A program made the position numbers and the translations under genes. A model generated the notes under the pieces. That model worked only from the letters and a program-made list of their open reading frames with translations. It ran no database searches and was not told where the DNA came from. A stretch of DNA of 64,000 nt. Origin: Geodermatophilus nigrescens. GTDB lineage: Bacteria > Actinomycetota > Actinomycetes > Mycobacteriales > Geodermatophilaceae. This document shows, piece after piece, positions 41,887 to 52,050 of this stretch; the first letter of the stretch is position 1, and each line of letters begins with the position of its first letter. The stretch covers positions 1 through 64,000 of the forward strand of contig NZ_FQVX01000004.1 of assembly GCF_900129495.1 (NCBI RefSeq). The letters run 5' to 3'.

Positions 41887-42885
41887 GTGACCGAGCCCGC
41901 CCCCTCCCCCGTGGCCGAGCGCCCGGCCGAGGAGACGCCGCTGCGCGCCGTCGTCCTCGCCGGCGGCCTGACCTTCGAGCGCGAGGTCAGCCTGTCCTCG
42001 GGCACCCAGGTGGTCGAGGAGCTCGCGCGCGTCGGCGTCGACGCCGAGCTGCGCGACGCCGACGCCGAGCTGCTGCCGGGCCTCGCCGCGGCACCGGCCG
42101 ACGCCGTCTTCATCGCCCTGCACGGCGCCACCGGCGAGGACGGCGCCCTGCGCGCGGTCCTCGACCTGGCCGGCGTCCCCTACGTCGGCTCCCCGGCCGC
42201 GGCCTGCCGCCTGGCCTGGGACAAGCCCGCCGCCAAGTCGGTGGTCCGCACCGCCGGCGTGACGACGCCGGACTGGGTGGCCCTGCCGCACTCGACGTTC
42301 CGCGAGCTCGGCGCGGGCGCCGTCCTCGACCTGATCGTCGCCCGCCTGGGGCTGCCGCTGATGGTCAAGCCCGCCTCCGGTGGCTCCGCGCTCGGCGCCC
42401 AGAAGGTCTCGCGGGTGGAGGACCTGCCCGCGGCGATGGTCAGCTGCTTCGCCTACGGCGACACGGTGCTCGTCGAGCGGTTCGTCGACGGCGTCGAGGT
42501 GGCGCTGTCGGTCGTCGACCTGGGGGAGGGCCCCGAGGCGCTGCCGGCGGTGGAGATCGCCCCGGAGTCCGGCGTCTTCGACTACACCGCGCGGTACACG
42601 CCCGGCCTCACGGAGTACCACGCGCCGGCCCGGCTCGCGGACGACGTCGCGGCCCGCGCGGCGCAGCTCGCCGTCCGGGTGCACGAGGCGCTCGGCCTGG
42701 CCGACCTGTCCCGCACCGACGCGATCGTCTCGCCCGACGGCGAGGTGCACTTCCTCGAGGTGAACGTCTCCCCGGGGCTGACCGAGACGTCGATGTTCCC
42801 GATGGCCGTGGAGGCCGCCGGGCACGACCTCGGCGAGGTGCTGGCCCGGCTGCTCACCCGCCGGGCCCGAGCCCAGCGCCCCTGA
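41887..42885 (+). CDS. D-alanine--D-alanine ligase-like ATP-grasp protein
   Basis: A 332-residue ATP-grasp ligase. Family features: AVVLAGGLTFEREVSLSSG at about 20-38, LHGATGEDG, PYVGSPAAACRLAWDKPAAK, a MVKPASGGSALGAQKV loop and an EVNVSPGLTETSMFP end. The sequence aligns with Ddl over its whole length. The usual GGR(S)AEHEVS becomes GGLTFEREVS and GRFGEDG becomes GATGEDG, both differing from canonical Ddl, so the substrate may not be D-Ala. It follows the aminotransferase by 4 bases. Its GTG start at 41887 comes right after the stop of that gene. It ends at a strong terminator facing parB. Confidence 0.82.
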   Translation: MTEPAPSPVAERPAEETPLRAVVLAGGLTFEREVSLSSGTQVVEELARVGVDAELRDADAELLPGLAAAPADAVFIALHGATGEDGALRAVLDLAGVPYVGSPAAACRLAWDKPAAKSVVRTAGVTTPDWVALPHSTFRELGAGAVLDLIVARLGLPLMVKPASGGSALGAQKVSRVEDLPAAMVSCFAYGDTVLVERFVDGVEVALSVVDLGEGPEALPAVEIAPESGVFDYTARYTPGLTEYHAPARLADDVAARAAQLAVRVHEALGLADLSRTDAIVSPDGEVHFLEVNVSPGLTETSMFPMAVEAAGHDLGEVLARLLTRRARAQRP

Positions 42886-42894
42886 GACCGGCTG

Positions 42895-42939
42895 CGACAG
42901 CGCCCGGGTTCCGTCCGTGACGGAACCCGGGCGCTGTCG
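42895..42939. terminator. bidirectional terminator between the ligase gene and parB
   Basis: A 19-base perfect stem, ACAGCGCCCGGGTTCCGTC (42897-42915) with its complement (42919-42937), has a 3-base loop and two more flanking pairs. It is 9 bases beyond the ligase stop and 2 before the parB stop codon. Confidence 0.92.
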
Positions 42940-42941
42940 TC

Positions 42942-44000
42942 TCAGGACTCCTCGTCGTCCTCGCGGCGGCCGGTGATGTCCGGCGCCATCTGGCCGATGA
43001 TGCGCTGCAGGTCGTCGACCGAGCCGAACTCGACGACGATGCGCCCCTTCGCCCGGCCGATCTGGATCTTGACCTTGGTCTCGAAGACGTCGGACAGCCG
43101 GCCGGCGAGGTCCTCGACGCCGGGCGCGCTGATCCGGCGGGCGCGCCGGCGCGAGGCCGGCTGCTCGGCGGCGGCGAGGGCCACCGCCTCCTCCGTCGCC
43201 CGCACCGACAGGCCCTCGGCGACGATCCGGCCGGCGAGCGCCTCCTGCGCCTCGGCGTCGCCCAGCCCGAGCAGCGCCCGCGCGTGGCCGGCCGAGATGA
43301 CGCCGGCGGCCACCCGGGTCTGCACCTTCACCGGCAGCTTGAGCAGCCGGATGGTGTTGGTGACCTGCGAGCGGCTGCGGCCGATGCGCTGGGCCAGCTC
43401 CTCGTGGGTGGCGCCGAACTCCTCCAGCAGCTGCTGGTAGGCCGCGGCCTCCTCCAGCGGGTTGAGCTGGACCCGGTGGATGTTCTCCAGCAGGGCGTCG
43501 CGCAGCAGCGCGTCGTCCTCGGTGTCGCGGACGATCGCCGGCACCGTCTCGAGCTCCGCGGCGCGGGCGGCCCGCAGCCGCCGCTCGCCCATGATGAGCT
43601 CGTAGCCGCCGCCGGAGTCGCTGCCGCGCTCGCGGACGACGATCGGCTGCAGCAGGCCGAACTCGCGCACCGAGTAGGTGAGCTCCTCCAGCGCCTCGTC
43701 GTCGAAGACCTGGCGGGGCTGGCGGGGGTTGGGGACGACGTCGGTGACCGCGACCTCGCGCAGCTGCGCGCCGGGCACCCCGACGGCCGCCTCGGCCTGG
43801 GCGGCGACGGTCGCCGCGGCCTGCGCGGCGGGGGGCAGGAGGGTGACCGGGGAGCCCGCCATCGTCCCACCCGTCTCCGGGGCCCCACCCGCCTCGGGGG
43901 CGGGCGCGGCCTCGGTCTGGGGCAGCGTCGGCTGCTCGACCGGGGGAGCGGTGGGGATGAGCGCCGCCAGGCCCCGGCCCAGGCCGCCACGCTTGCTCAT
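42942..44000 (-). CDS. parB: chromosome partitioning protein ParB
   Basis: A 352-residue CTP-dependent clamp that loads at parS and organises the origin. The CTP-binding region includes [22 protein letters not shown] and [10 protein letters not shown]. The HTH that reads parS is [21 protein letters not shown], and the C-terminal dimerisation part follows [13 protein letters not shown]. The N-terminus [16 protein letters not shown] is the standard ParA-binding start. The ATG at 44000 overlaps the parA stop by 4 bases. Five parS-like sites in this window are presumptive targets. Confidence 0.97.
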   Translation of the reverse strand: MSKRGGLGRGLAALIPTAPPVEQPTLPQTEAAPAPEAGGAPETGGTMAGSPVTLLPPAAQAAATVAAQAEAAVGVPGAQLREVAVTDVVPNPRQPRQVFDDEALEELTYSVREFGLLQPIVVRERGSDSGGGYELIMGERRLRAARAAELETVPAIVRDTEDDALLRDALLENIHRVQLNPLEEAAAYQQLLEEFGATHEELAQRIGRSRSQVTNTIRLLKLPVKVQTRVAAGVISAGHARALLGLGDAEAQEALAGRIVAEGLSVRATEEAVALAAAEQPASRRRARRISAPGVEDLAGRLSDVFETKVKIQIGRAKGRIVVEFGSVDDLQRIIGQMAPDITGRREDDEES

Positions 44001-45118
44001 CGGGTCTCCTCGGAGGTGGGGACGGGCAGGACGCCGGCGTCGGACTCGGGGAAGGCGCGCTTCAGGGCACCCGACGGCGGGCCCGAGGACGGCCGGATGG
44101 CCGGCATCGGCGCGGTGGCCGGGGCCGGCGGGGGAGACGGCGGGCCCATCGGCCGGGGGTCGCGCTCCGGCTGCAGGTGCACGCCGCGCTCGGCGAGCTC
44201 GCGGGCGGCCTCGACGTAGCTGGTCGACCCGCGCGAGCCCGGGTCGTAGGTGAGCACCGACTGCCCGTACCCCGGCGCCTCGGACACCCGGACGTTGCGC
44301 GGGATGACCGTCGTCAGCACCAGGTCGCCGAAGTGGCTGCGGACCTCCTCCGCGACCTGGTCGGCGAGCTTGGTCCGGGCGTCGTACATCGTCAGCAGGA
44401 TGGTGCGGACGGCGATCCCCGGGTTGAGGTGCGCCCGCACCAGCTCGATGTTGTTGAGCAGCTGCCCGAGGCCCTCCAGCGCGTAGTACTCGCACTGGAT
44501 GGGGATGAGCACCTCGTCGCCGGCCACGAGCGCGTTCAGCGTCAGCAGGCCCAGCGACGGCGGGCAGTCGATGAGGACGTAGTGCGGCCGCTGGTCCTCG
44601 GGCAGGCCCTGGATGTAGCCCTCGATGGCCCGACGCAGGCGGTACTCGCGGGCGACGACGGACACGAGCTCGATCTCCGCGCCCGCCAGGTCGATCGTGG
44701 CCGGGACGCAGCGCAGCAGCGGGCTCGCCGTCGTGGGGTGCACGACGTCGGCCAGCGAGCTGTCGCCGACGAGCGCGTCGTAGATCGACGGCGTCCCGAC
44801 GGTGTGCTCGACGCCGAGCGCCGTGCTGGTGTTGCCCTGCGGGTCGAGGTCGATGACCAGCGCCCGCAGGCCGAACAGCGCCAGCGCGACGCCGAGGTTG
44901 ACCGTCGAGGTGGTCTTGCCGACGCCGCCCTTCTGGTTGGCGACCGTGATGACCCGGATGCGGCCCGGCGGCGGGAACGGCTCCTGGTCGGCGGCGTGCA
45001 GCACGCGGGTGGCCCGCATCGCCTCCATCGCGATGGGGCTGTCGAACTCCGCGCCGCCGGAACTGGCCGACGAGTCGGCCGCGAGGCTGCTCCGCAGCCG
45101 CTGGCCCGGGTCGGTCAT
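43997..45118 (-). CDS. parA: chromosome partitioning ATPase ParA
   Basis: A 373-residue deviant Walker ATPase that moves ParB-bound origins. The deviant Walker A motif is KGGVGKTTS at about 83-91 inside [32 protein letters not shown] and the Walker B-like [15 protein letters not shown] follow. Residues 1-70 and the last 45 are Pro/Ser-rich extensions. The ATG at 45118 has GGGAGG 8 bases upstream; the frame upstream runs over parS sites and is not coding. parB overlaps it by 4 bases. Confidence 0.97.
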   Translation of the reverse strand: MTDPGQRLRSSLAADSSASSGGAEFDSPIAMEAMRATRVLHAADQEPFPPPGRIRVITVANQKGGVGKTTSTVNLGVALALFGLRALVIDLDPQGNTSTALGVEHTVGTPSIYDALVGDSSLADVVHPTTASPLLRCVPATIDLAGAEIELVSVVAREYRLRRAIEGYIQGLPEDQRPHYVLIDCPPSLGLLTLNALVAGDEVLIPIQCEYYALEGLGQLLNNIELVRAHLNPGIAVRTILLTMYDARTKLADQVAEEVRSHFGDLVLTTVIPRNVRVSEAPGYGQSVLTYDPGSRGSTSYVEAARELAERGVHLQPERDPRPMGPPSPPPAPATAPMPAIRPSSGPPSGALKRAFPESDAGVLPVPTSEETR

Positions 45119-45140
45119 CGGGGGTCCTCCCTGCCGTCCC

Positions 45141-45154
45141 GTTTCACGTGGAAC
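45141..45154. promoter_or_regulatory. parS site upstream of parA (1)
   Basis: GTTTCACGTGGAAC, one base away from the perfect palindrome, 23 bases upstream of the parA start. Confidence 0.85.
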
Positions 45155-45174
45155 GGGTACGGGTTGCTCTGTGC

Positions 45175-45188
45175 GTTCCACGTGGAAC
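45175..45188. promoter_or_regulatory. parS site upstream of parA (2)
   Basis: GTTCCACGTGGAAC, a perfect 14-base palindrome, 34 bases start-to-start from its neighbour and inside the rsmG-parA gap. Confidence 0.9.
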
Positions 45189-45205
45189 GCGGCGTAGCCG
45201 AGCGG

Positions 45206-45877
45206 TCACCGCGTGCCGCGCGTCATGACCACCACGGTAGTGGCAGCGTCCCCGAGCCCGGCACCGACAGCCCGCGCGTGGACGTCGCGCATCCCGGCGG
45301 CGGTCAGTTGCGGGAGCATCGCCGGCAGCTCCTCGACCGCGCGGGCGCCGACCAGGGCCACCAACCGAGCGCCGGGGCGCAGCAGGCCCCGGCACCAGCC
45401 GACCAGCCGGGGGAGCGCCGCGACCGCCCGGGCGGTGACGACGTCGACCGGCCCCACCGCGGTGACCACCGAGCGCTCCTCGGCGCGGCCGCGGACCACC
45501 CGCCAGCCGGTGCCGAGCTCGGCGACGACCTCCTCGAGGAACTCCACCCGCCGCGCCATCGGCTCGACGAGGGCGAGCGAGAGGTCGGGTCGGGCCAGCG
45601 CCAGCGGGATGCCGGGCAGGCCCGCCCCGCTGCCGACGTCGACGACCCGGGCGCCGTCGGGGACGGCCTCGGCCACCGCGGCGCTGTTGAGCACGTGCCG
45701 CTCCCACAGCCGCGGCACCTCCCGCGGCCCGATCAGGCCGCGGGTGACGCCGTCGGAGGCCAGCCGGGCGACGTAGCGCTCGGCGTCGGGCAGCGCCGCC
45801 CCGAAGACGTCGCGTGCGACGGGCGGGGCCGGTGGGGCGGACGGGGCGCCGGCCGCCTGCTCGGAGGGGCCGCTCAC
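45206..45877 (-). CDS. rsmG: 16S rRNA m7G527 methyltransferase RsmG (GidB)
   Basis: A 223-residue methyltransferase that modifies G527 of 16S rRNA. Its SAM site reads VVDVGSGAGLPGIPLALARP at about 85-104. Conserved segments are LWERHVLNSA and VTARAVAALPRLVGW. Loss of this enzyme gives low-level streptomycin resistance in many bacteria. It overlaps jag by 4 bases and precedes parA, the usual order. The first 20 residues are a Pro/Ala extension. No lesion is visible. Confidence 0.96.
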   Translation of the reverse strand: MSGPSEQAAGAPSAPPAPPVARDVFGAALPDAERYVARLASDGVTRGLIGPREVPRLWERHVLNSAAVAEAVPDGARVVDVGSGAGLPGIPLALARPDLSLALVEPMARRVEFLEEVVAELGTGWRVVRGRAEERSVVTAVGPVDVVTARAVAALPRLVGWCRGLLRPGARLVALVGARAVEELPAMLPQLTAAGMRDVHARAVGAGLGDAATTVVVMTRGTR

Positions 45878-46509
45878 CGCTCCGGCAGGACCACGACGCG
45901 GCGGGCGGGCTCCTCGCCCTCGGACTCGCTGCGGACGCCGGCCACGCCGGCGATGACGTCGTGGACGACCTTGCGCTCGAAGGGGTTCATCGGCGACAGC
46001 CGCTCGGGCTGCCCGCTGCCGGCCACCCGCGCGGCCGTGTCGGCGGCCATGGAGGTGAGGTCGGCGCGCCGCTTCGCGCGGTAGCCGCCGACGTCGAGCA
46101 TGAGCCGGCTGCGGACGCCGGTGGCCTGGGCGACGGCGAGTCGGGTGAGCTCCTGCAGCGCCTCGAGCACCGCGCCGTCGGAGCCGACGAGGTCGTCGAG
46201 CTCGCCGCCGACGATGGCCACCGAGGCCCGGTCGCCCTCCACGTCGAGGTCGATGTCGCCGTCGACGTCGAGGATGTCGAGCAGCCGCTCGAGGTAGTCG
46301 CCGGCCACGTCGCCCTCGCGGACGAGCAGGTCGGTGCCGCGGGGGGCCACGCCCTCGACGGCCGGCTCGAGCGCGGCGTCGGCGCCGGTCTCGTCGGTGT
46401 CGGGGAGCTCGACGTCGGCGACCGGGCCGGTGGCCGGGCTCAGGACGGCGCCGGCGGTGACCTCGGCGGTCGCGGCGGTGTCGCCGGCGGGCTGGTGCGG
46501 AACGCTCAC
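45874..46509 (-). CDS. jag: Jag/KhpB RNA-binding protein with R3H domain
   Basis: A 211-residue protein. A KH-like region (VASVAIVGGELDDLVGSDGAVLEALQEL at about 115-140) is followed by the C-terminal R3H segment PMNPFERKVVHDVI ... EGEEPARRVVV. The first 65 residues are acidic and variable. In Streptococcus the KhpA/KhpB pair binds small RNAs and affects cell division; here its role is inferred. It lies between rsmG (overlapping) and yidC. Confidence 0.92.
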   Translation of the reverse strand: MSVPHQPAGDTAATAEVTAGAVLSPATGPVADVELPDTDETGADAALEPAVEGVAPRGTDLLVREGDVAGDYLERLLDILDVDGDIDLDVEGDRASVAIVGGELDDLVGSDGAVLEALQELTRLAVAQATGVRSRLMLDVGGYRAKRRADLTSMAADTAARVAGSGQPERLSPMNPFERKVVHDVIAGVAGVRSESEGEEPARRVVVLPER

Positions 46510-46624
46510 GGAGGGACCTCCAGTCGGTGCGGGCAGCCGGGCGTACCCGGGGGTCAGGAGCCGGCCGGCGCCGTCGCGGGGACGGCGGCTCGGGGCCGGC
46601 GGGTGCGTCCGCGGGACGCAGGGG

Positions 46625-47812
46625 TCAGCGGCGCTTCTTCTTCCCGCCGGTGCCGGCCGCGCGGCCGTGCGGCGGGCGGCCGGGGCGGTTGCCCCTGCCG
46701 GCGCCGTTGGCCGACGCGCCGCCGGAGCCGCCGGACCCGTTGCCCGACCTGCCCGACGCGGTCGCGCCCCCGGCGCCGGTGCCGTTCGCGGGCGTGCCGT
46801 CGGCGGGTGGGCCGTCCGCGGGGCCCGTGGCGGGCGTGCCGCCGGCCGTCGCGCCGCCGGTGGCCGCGCCCGTGGCGCCGTCGGTGCCGTTGCCGTCCTT
46901 GGTCAGGGCGACGCCGGGGGTGGCGGGGCGGCCGCTCCTACCGGGGCGGACCGGCTTGGCGCCGGGCTTGGGGGCCAGCGTCTTCGGGTCGATCGCCGGC
47001 TTGTCGGCGGCGGCCTTGGCGAGCGCGGCGGGGGAGCCGGGCGGGGGCAGCTTGCGCAGGATGAAGAACTGCTGGCCCAGCGTCCACAGGTTGTTGGTCA
47101 TCCAGTAGAGCAGGACGCCGATCGGGAAGAAGAAGCCCGTGACGAAGAGGCTGATCGGCATGCCGTAGAGCAGCAGCTTCTGCACCATCGCGGCCTGGCC
47201 CTCGACCGGGCCGGAGCGCGCCATGATCTGCTTCTGCGTGATGTACGTGGTGACGCACATGATCACCATGAGGATCAGCGCGACGGTGCGGATGCCGCCC
47301 TGGGAGACACCGGGCAGGGCGAGGATGTCGGTGGCCTTCTGCCCCGTCATGTTGAACGACGAGGAGATCGGCGCGCCGAACAGCTCGGCCCGCGCCGCCT
47401 GGTCGGTGAGCTCGTCGGACCAGCTGTAGAGGCCGTCGGCGCCCGGACGCAGCCGGCGCAGGACGTGGAACAGCGACAGGAAGACCGGGATCTGCGGCAG
47501 GATCGGCAGGCAGCCGGCCAGCGGGTTGACCCCGCGCTCCTTCTGCAGCGCCATCATCGCCTGGCTGAAGCCCTGACGGTCGGCGCCGTACTGCTTGCGC
47601 AGCTTCTGGATCTCCGGCTGGATCTCCTGCATCGCCCGCTGGCTCTTGACCTGCTTGACGAACAGCGGGAACAGGATCAGGCGCACGGTGACGACGAGGA
47701 ACACGATCGCCAGCGCCCAGGTGATGCCGGCGGCCGGGTCGAGGAACGTCGAGAACACCGAGTGCCACGTCTTCATGACGAAGGCGATCGCGGTGTACAG
47801 CCAGTCAAGCAA
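46625..47812 (-). CDS. yidC: membrane protein insertase YidC
   Basis: A 395-residue insertase. It lacks the large periplasmic P1 domain of Gram-negative YidC, as expected here. Hydrophobic segments include [21 protein letters not shown], where the Arg of the hydrophilic groove lies, and [10 protein letters not shown]. The hairpin loop ([13 protein letters not shown]) and TM4-5 ([32 protein letters not shown]) follow. The C-terminal 130 residues are low-complexity Gly/Thr/Ala with a basic end (GGKKKRR), probably to contact the ribosome. It starts with a TTG at 47812, 8 bases inside yidD. Confidence 0.96.
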   Translation of the reverse strand: MLDWLYTAIAFVMKTWHSVFSTFLDPAAGITWALAIVFLVVTVRLILFPLFVKQVKSQRAMQEIQPEIQKLRKQYGADRQGFSQAMMALQKERGVNPLAGCLPILPQIPVFLSLFHVLRRLRPGADGLYSWSDELTDQAARAELFGAPISSSFNMTGQKATDILALPGVSQGGIRTVALILMVIMCVTTYITQKQIMARSGPVEGQAAMVQKLLLYGMPISLFVTGFFFPIGVLLYWMTNNLWTLGQQFFILRKLPPPGSPAALAKAAADKPAIDPKTLAPKPGAKPVRPGRSGRPATPGVALTKDGNGTDGATGAATGGATAGGTPATGPADGPPADGTPANGTGAGGATASGRSGNGSGGSGGASANGAGRGNRPGRPPHGRAAGTGGKKKRR

Positions 47813-48230
47813 CGCCAGCCTCCTGCTGCGGGGTCCGGCGGTCAGCCGGCGGGGTCTCGGGGGCGGGGCGACGGGCGCCGTCGGCGGCGGGCGCCGCGGG
47901 AACCGGTCCCGCGGGCGTCGCTGTCATCGACGTGCGGCCGTCGCCGCCGGTTCCGGCGGTCGCCCGCCCGGCGCGCGGCGCCGGGACCGGGTCGAAGCCA
48001 CCGGGGTGCCAGGGTGCGCACTTGAGCAGCCGCCGCAGTGCCAGCCACGACCCGCGGGCGGCGCCGTGGACGGCGACCGCCTCGGCGGCGTAGGCGCTGC
48101 AGGTGGGCGCGAAGCGGCAGCGGGGCGGCAGGGCCGGGCTGATCGCGCGGGAGTAGAAGCCGATCGCCGCGAGCAGGGCGCGGGCGACCGGGCCGCGGCG
48201 ACGGGGTCCGGGCCCCGCTCCGCCGGTCAC
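47805..48230 (-). CDS. yidD: membrane protein insertion efficiency factor YidD
   Basis: A 141-residue protein. The conserved core at about 20-80 reads [29 protein letters not shown] ... [15 protein letters not shown], with the three conserved cysteines. The remaining 55 residues are an unconserved Pro/Ala/Thr tail, about half again the usual size. The start is a GTG overlapping the rnpA stop by 4 bases; the end overlaps yidC by 8. It assists YidC at the membrane. Confidence 0.95.
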   Translation of the reverse strand: MTGGAGPGPRRRGPVARALLAAIGFYSRAISPALPPRCRFAPTCSAYAAEAVAVHGAARGSWLALRRLLKCAPWHPGGFDPVPAPRAGRATAGTGGDGRTSMTATPAGPVPAAPAADGARRPAPETPPADRRTPQQEAGVA

Positions 48231-48628
48231 GACCGCGTCCGCTCGCGCAGCAGCCGGTCGAGGCCCGCGGCGAGGTCGCGGCGCAGCACCGCCGAGTCGG
48301 CGGTGCCGGCCTCGGGCCGCGCGCGGACGACGAGGTCGGCCGTGGCGGGCAGGCGGGACAGCTCCTCGCGGACCGCCGCGCGCAGGCGCCGGGTCACGCG
48401 GTGGCGGACCACCGAGTTGCCCACCGCCCTGCCGACGACGAAGCCGGCCCGGGGGCCGGACGCTGCGGCCGGACCGTCCCCGGACACGTCAGGACCCCCG
48501 GCCGCGCTGGCCGGGGGTCGGACGGGGAGGTAGTGGAGCACCATGGTCGGCCGACCGGCCCGCCGGCCGGACCGGACGACCGCGGTGAACTCCGGACGCC
48601 GGCGCAGGCGGGCCTGCGCGGGCAGCAC
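48227..48628 (-). CDS. rnpA: ribonuclease P protein component
   Basis: A 133-residue protein subunit that assists the RNase P RNA in tRNA 5' maturation. The signature [31 protein letters not shown] at about 65-95 contains the RNR-type motif ([12 protein letters not shown]). The GTG at 48628 is one base after the rpmH stop, a conserved tight junction. A glycine/proline-rich loop separates the first strands. Confidence 0.96.
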   Translation of the reverse strand: MLPAQARLRRRPEFTAVVRSGRRAGRPTMVLHYLPVRPPASAAGGPDVSGDGPAAASGPRAGFVVGRAVGNSVVRHRVTRRLRAAVREELSRLPATADLVVRARPEAGTADSAVLRRDLAAGLDRLLRERTRS

Positions 48629-48629
48629 C

Positions 48630-48767
48630 TCAGGCGGAGAGCTTCTCGCGACCCTTGCGGCGGCGGCCGGCGAGGATCGCGCGGCCCGCACGGGTGCGCA
48701 TCCGCAGCCGGAAGCCGTGGGTCTTGGACCGCCGGCGGTTGTTCGGCTGGAAGGTGCGCTTGCTCAC
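48630..48767 (-). CDS. rpmH: 50S ribosomal protein L34
   Basis: A 45-residue, strongly basic protein, below the size that gene finders usually report. It reads [20 protein letters not shown], continues [20 protein letters not shown] and ends KLSA, a complete L34. The start is a GTG at 48767. It is the first gene of the rpmH-rnpA-yidD-yidC-jag-rsmG-parA-parB run, divergent from dnaA as in most bacteria. Confidence 0.97.
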   Translation of the reverse strand: MSKRTFQPNNRRRSKTHGFRLRMRTRAGRAILAGRRRKGREKLSA

Positions 48768-49450
48768 GGGGAACTCCTACGGCAGGACGTCGGTGGTGCG
48801 GACCCGCCGGTGGGCAGGCACGCTGCGGGGTACGGGGCGGGACGGCACTCGCCGCTCCGCGCGACCCCGGAGGCTGGTCTCCGGGCACCCCGACGGGTAC
48901 ACGGACTCCGCCCATCATAACCAGGGCGGCGGGGAGGACGGCCAGGACCGGCGACGGCCCCTCCGACCGGGCGCCCGGTACGGGACCCGGCCGGGGACCG
49001 GGCCCGGTGCGACCGCTCAGGCTGCACCCCCGGGGCGGACGGTTGGTGGCGACGCGCCGACCGGGAGGGGACGACACGCCGAACGACACGCACACCGGGG
49101 GCCACCGGGGCGCCGGGACGTCGTTGCCGGGCTGTGGACGGGGCTGTTAGCGTCGCCGTCGCTCCGGTCCGGGTGACCTGCCCGGCACGGGGGCCGACCA
49201 CCCGGTCGACCTGACCGCCGTCCGCCTCGAGCCGTATCACGACCTCCCTCCCGATCAGCGACGACGCCGGGACCGACCCGCCAGCGGCGAGTCGACAAGG
49301 CGCCGTGTCGCCGGTCGTGCACAGCCTGTGGACACTCGTGTGGATCCCGTGTGTCCGGACGTCCACACCCGGGCGCCGCGGCACCGGGGACCCGGGACGC
49401 GCGGGACGGTCGGACCACGGGGACAGCACCAGCTTGGGGAGGACACGGTC
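48768..49450. other. rpmH-dnaA intergenic region with DnaA boxes
   Basis: No gene is visible in 683 bases. The minus-strand rpmH promoter should lie near 48914-48919. Near the dnaA end are TGTGGACAC (49327-49335), TGTGGATCC (49339-49347) and ACGTCCACA (49359-49367), all one or two mismatches from the TTGTCCACA box, within 41 bases. TGTGGACGG occurs at 49133. They lie 84-124 bases before dnaA and suggest DnaA autoregulation. Confidence 0.55.
48914..48919 (-). promoter_or_regulatory. candidate rpmH -10 box
   Basis: On the minus strand this reads TATGAT, a good -10, 146 bases upstream of the GTG start. No good -35 is visible at 17-18 bases. Confidence 0.4.
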
Positions 49451-51433
49451 ATGGCCGATGCCACGGAGGACCTGGCGGAGGTCTGGGACTCGGTCCGCGA
49501 GCGGCTGGCCACGAGCCTGACCCGTCAGCAGAACGCGATGCTCAACCTGACCCGGCCGGTGGGCCTCGTCGGGGGCACCGCCGTGCTGGCCGCCCCCAAC
49601 GAGTTCACCCAGACCGTGCTCGAGTCCCGCATGCGCCGGGTGCTGGCCGAGGCGCTGTCCGAGCAGCTCGGCCGCGACATCGGCGTCGCCATCCAGCTGG
49701 AGGACGCCCCCGCCGGCGCCACCGAGCCCGAGGCCCCGACCCGCCGTCCGTGGACGCCGCCGGTCCCCGAGCCGACCGACGAGGACCGCGAGCGGGCCGA
49801 CGACGGCCGCAGCGCCTTCGGTGTCCGCAGCGACGCCCGCCCGCTGGAGCGCGCGCCCCGCGACGGCGCCCCCGGCTACGACGACCGTCCCGCCTTCGAC
49901 GACCGTCCCTTCGACGACCGCCCGTTCGACGACCGCCCCTTCGACGACCGTCCCTTCGACGGCGCGCGGGCCGAGGCGCCGCGCGGGCGGGAGGACGTCC
50001 GGTACCCCGACGAGCGCTTCGGCGACGGCCGGTACCCCGACGACCGCCGTGCCGAGGACCGTCGCGCCGACGAGCGCCGTGCGGACGACCGCCGTGGCGA
50101 CGACCGCTACGCCGACGCCGCCCGCTACGAGACCGCGCGGCCGGCCGACACCCGTGCGGCCGAGCCGTCCGCTGACGGCGCGGGGGAGTGGGGCGGCACC
50201 GACTGGAGCCCCGCCGTGCGCGGCCGCGGCCGCCGGCGCGGCGTCCGGCCGGGGGAGGGCGCCGAGGTGCTGCCCTTCGACCTCGGCGACGACGCCCCGC
50301 CCGCCGACGAGCCCGAGGGCCGGCGCGACCGGGGCCCGGCGCGGTCCGGGGGCGGCGCGGTGCCGCTGTTCGGCGACCGCCGTCCCCCGGCGGGCCTGGA
50401 CCCGGGCCTGAACCCCAAGTACGTCTTCGACAGTTTCGTCATCGGCAACAGCAACCGGTTCGCGCACGCCGCGGCGGTCGCTGTCGCCGAGGCCCCGGCG
50501 CGGGCCTACAACCCGCTGTTCGTCTACGGCGACTCCGGGCTGGGGAAGACGCACCTGCTGCACGCGATCGGCCACTACGCGGCGCGGATGTTCCCCAACG
50601 TGCGGGTGCGCTACGTCAGCACCGAGGAGTTCACCAACGAGTTCATCAACCTGGTGCACTCCGGCCGGGCCGAGGACTTCCGCCGTCGCTACCGCGACAT
50701 CGACTTCCTGCTGATCGACGACATCCAGTTCCTGGAGCGCGCCGAGCGGACGCAGGAGGAGTTCTTCCACACCTTCAACACGCTCCACAACGCGAGCAAG
50801 CAGATCGTCATCACCTCCGACCGGGCGCCGAAGAAGCTGACGACGCTGGAGGACCGGCTGCGGACCCGCTTCGAGTGGGGCCTGATCACCGACGTCCAGG
50901 CGCCCGACCTCGAGACCCGCATCGCGATCCTGCGCAAGAAGGCCTACGGCGAGCGCCTGCAGGTGCCCGACCCGGTGCTGGAGTTCATCGCCAGCAAGGT
51001 GCAGACCAACATCCGCGAGCTCGAGGGCGCGCTGATCCGGGTCACCGCCTTCGCCAGCCTCAACAAGCAGCAGGTCGACCTGCCGCTGGCCGAGCTGGTG
51101 CTCAAGGACCTGATCAGCGACGAGCAGGGCCCGCAGATCACCGCGGCGATCATCATGGCGGCTACCGCGGAGTACTTCTCCGTGACGATGGAGGAGCTGC
51201 AGGGCGCCAACCGCAGCCGCACGCTGGTCAACGCCCGCCAGATCGCCATGTACCTGTGCCGGGAGCTCACCGAGCTGTCCCTGCCGCGGATCGGTGCGTC
51301 CTTCGGCGGCAAGGACCACACCACGGTCATGCACGCGGTCAAGAAGATCACCAACCTGATGAGCGAGCGCCGGGCCACCTACACGCAGGTGACCGAGCTG
51401 ACCGCCCGCATCAAGAGCCGCGCCCGCCAGTAA
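49451..51433 (+). CDS. dnaA: chromosomal replication initiator DnaA
   Basis: A 660-residue AAA+ initiator. Domain I (about 1-85) starts [18 protein letters not shown]. Domain II (about 90-315) is long and low-complexity, with a run of FDDRP units, then Arg/Asp-rich repeats. Domain III begins [22 protein letters not shown], with Walker [14 protein letters not shown] and Walker [11 protein letters not shown]. Domain IV ends [15 protein letters not shown], which recognises the DnaA box. The ATG at 49451 is preceded by GGGGAGG about 8 bases upstream. Total length exceeds the usual 450-530 residues because of domain II, as in Streptomyces. Confidence 0.98.
   Translation: MADATEDLAEVWDSVRERLATSLTRQQNAMLNLTRPVGLVGGTAVLAAPNEFTQTVLESRMRRVLAEALSEQLGRDIGVAIQLEDAPAGATEPEAPTRRPWTPPVPEPTDEDRERADDGRSAFGVRSDARPLERAPRDGAPGYDDRPAFDDRPFDDRPFDDRPFDDRPFDGARAEAPRGREDVRYPDERFGDGRYPDDRRAEDRRADERRADDRRGDDRYADAARYETARPADTRAAEPSADGAGEWGGTDWSPAVRGRGRRRGVRPGEGAEVLPFDLGDDAPPADEPEGRRDRGPARSGGGAVPLFGDRRPPAGLDPGLNPKYVFDSFVIGNSNRFAHAAAVAVAEAPARAYNPLFVYGDSGLGKTHLLHAIGHYAARMFPNVRVRYVSTEEFTNEFINLVHSGRAEDFRRRYRDIDFLLIDDIQFLERAERTQEEFFHTFNTLHNASKQIVITSDRAPKKLTTLEDRLRTRFEWGLITDVQAPDLETRIAILRKKAYGERLQVPDPVLEFIASKVQTNIRELEGALIRVTAFASLNKQQVDLPLAELVLKDLISDEQGPQITAAIIMAATAEYFSVTMEELQGANRSRTLVNARQIAMYLCRELTELSLPRIGASFGGKDHTTVMHAVKKITNLMSERRATYTQVTELTARIKSRARQ
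49895..49960 (+). repeat. 15-base coding repeat in dnaA domain II
   Basis: Four units of TTCGACGACCGTCCC (FDDRP), with C/T or C/G third-position changes, followed by a partial unit. They form an acidic-basic spacer and are a probable site of slippage. Confidence 0.85.
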
Positions 51434-51598
51434 CCCGCGCCCGGCCCGCGCCGTCCCGCCGGCACGGAGGGGTCCCGCGCCGGGATGTCCACAGCCGGAG
51501 GACGGGGACCGGGGCCCGGGCGGCCACCTCCGGCTCCCGTCGTCCCGCGGCTGACGGGCGGTGACCGGCCTCCCGGCTGTCGACATCGCGCCGAGTTG

Positions 51599-51625
51599 TC
51601 CCCAGGGATGTGCACACCCTGGGGA
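51599..51625. repeat. inverted repeat in oriC
   Basis: TCCCCAGGG and CCCTGGGGA (9-base perfect arms) enclose ATGTGCACA. The left arm lies in a TTGTCCCCA DnaA-like box. Confidence 0.75.
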
Positions 51626-52005
51626 GATCGTGATCGGGGCGTGACGCCGCCGTCGCGAGCGGCCTGGCACGGGGTGCCGTCCCCAGGGAACTCCCCAGTG
51701 TGTGTACGGAGCACCTCGCTCCCGTCCCGACCTGCGCCTTCGTCCCCTCCGGAGGCCTGCGTCCCCACCCCACGGCGGTCGCGGCGCGGCCGCCGCCGGC
51801 GGGCTGGGACACGGCCTGGGCACGGACTGGGGACGGGCAGGGGGTGGGACGGGGACAGGACGTGGATCCGCGGGGGTCGTTGTGCACGGCCGTCGAGATG
51901 TCCACGTGTCGACAACAGGAGCACGCCGGTTCCCCACAGCGGGCCAACATGTCGACTCGGGCGCTGACCTGCGCGAAGGGCCTCGATCCCCAGCTTCCAC
52001 ACCGG

Positions 52006-52050
52006 TGATGACGGAGATGAGGGATAGAGATCGAGATTTCCTTTAACCCC
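52006..52050. other. candidate DNA-unwinding element
   Basis: The stretch from TGATGACGGAGATG to CGAGATTTCCTTTAACC is about half A+T, whereas flanking DNA is about a quarter. It lies on the dnaN side of the DnaA-like boxes, where unwinding is expected. Judged by eye only. Confidence 0.45.

Noticed and set aside
49860-50190. CRISPR-like repeats in dnaA
   Set aside because: The repeats are in frame, encode FDDRP and Arg/Asp units and have no spacers.
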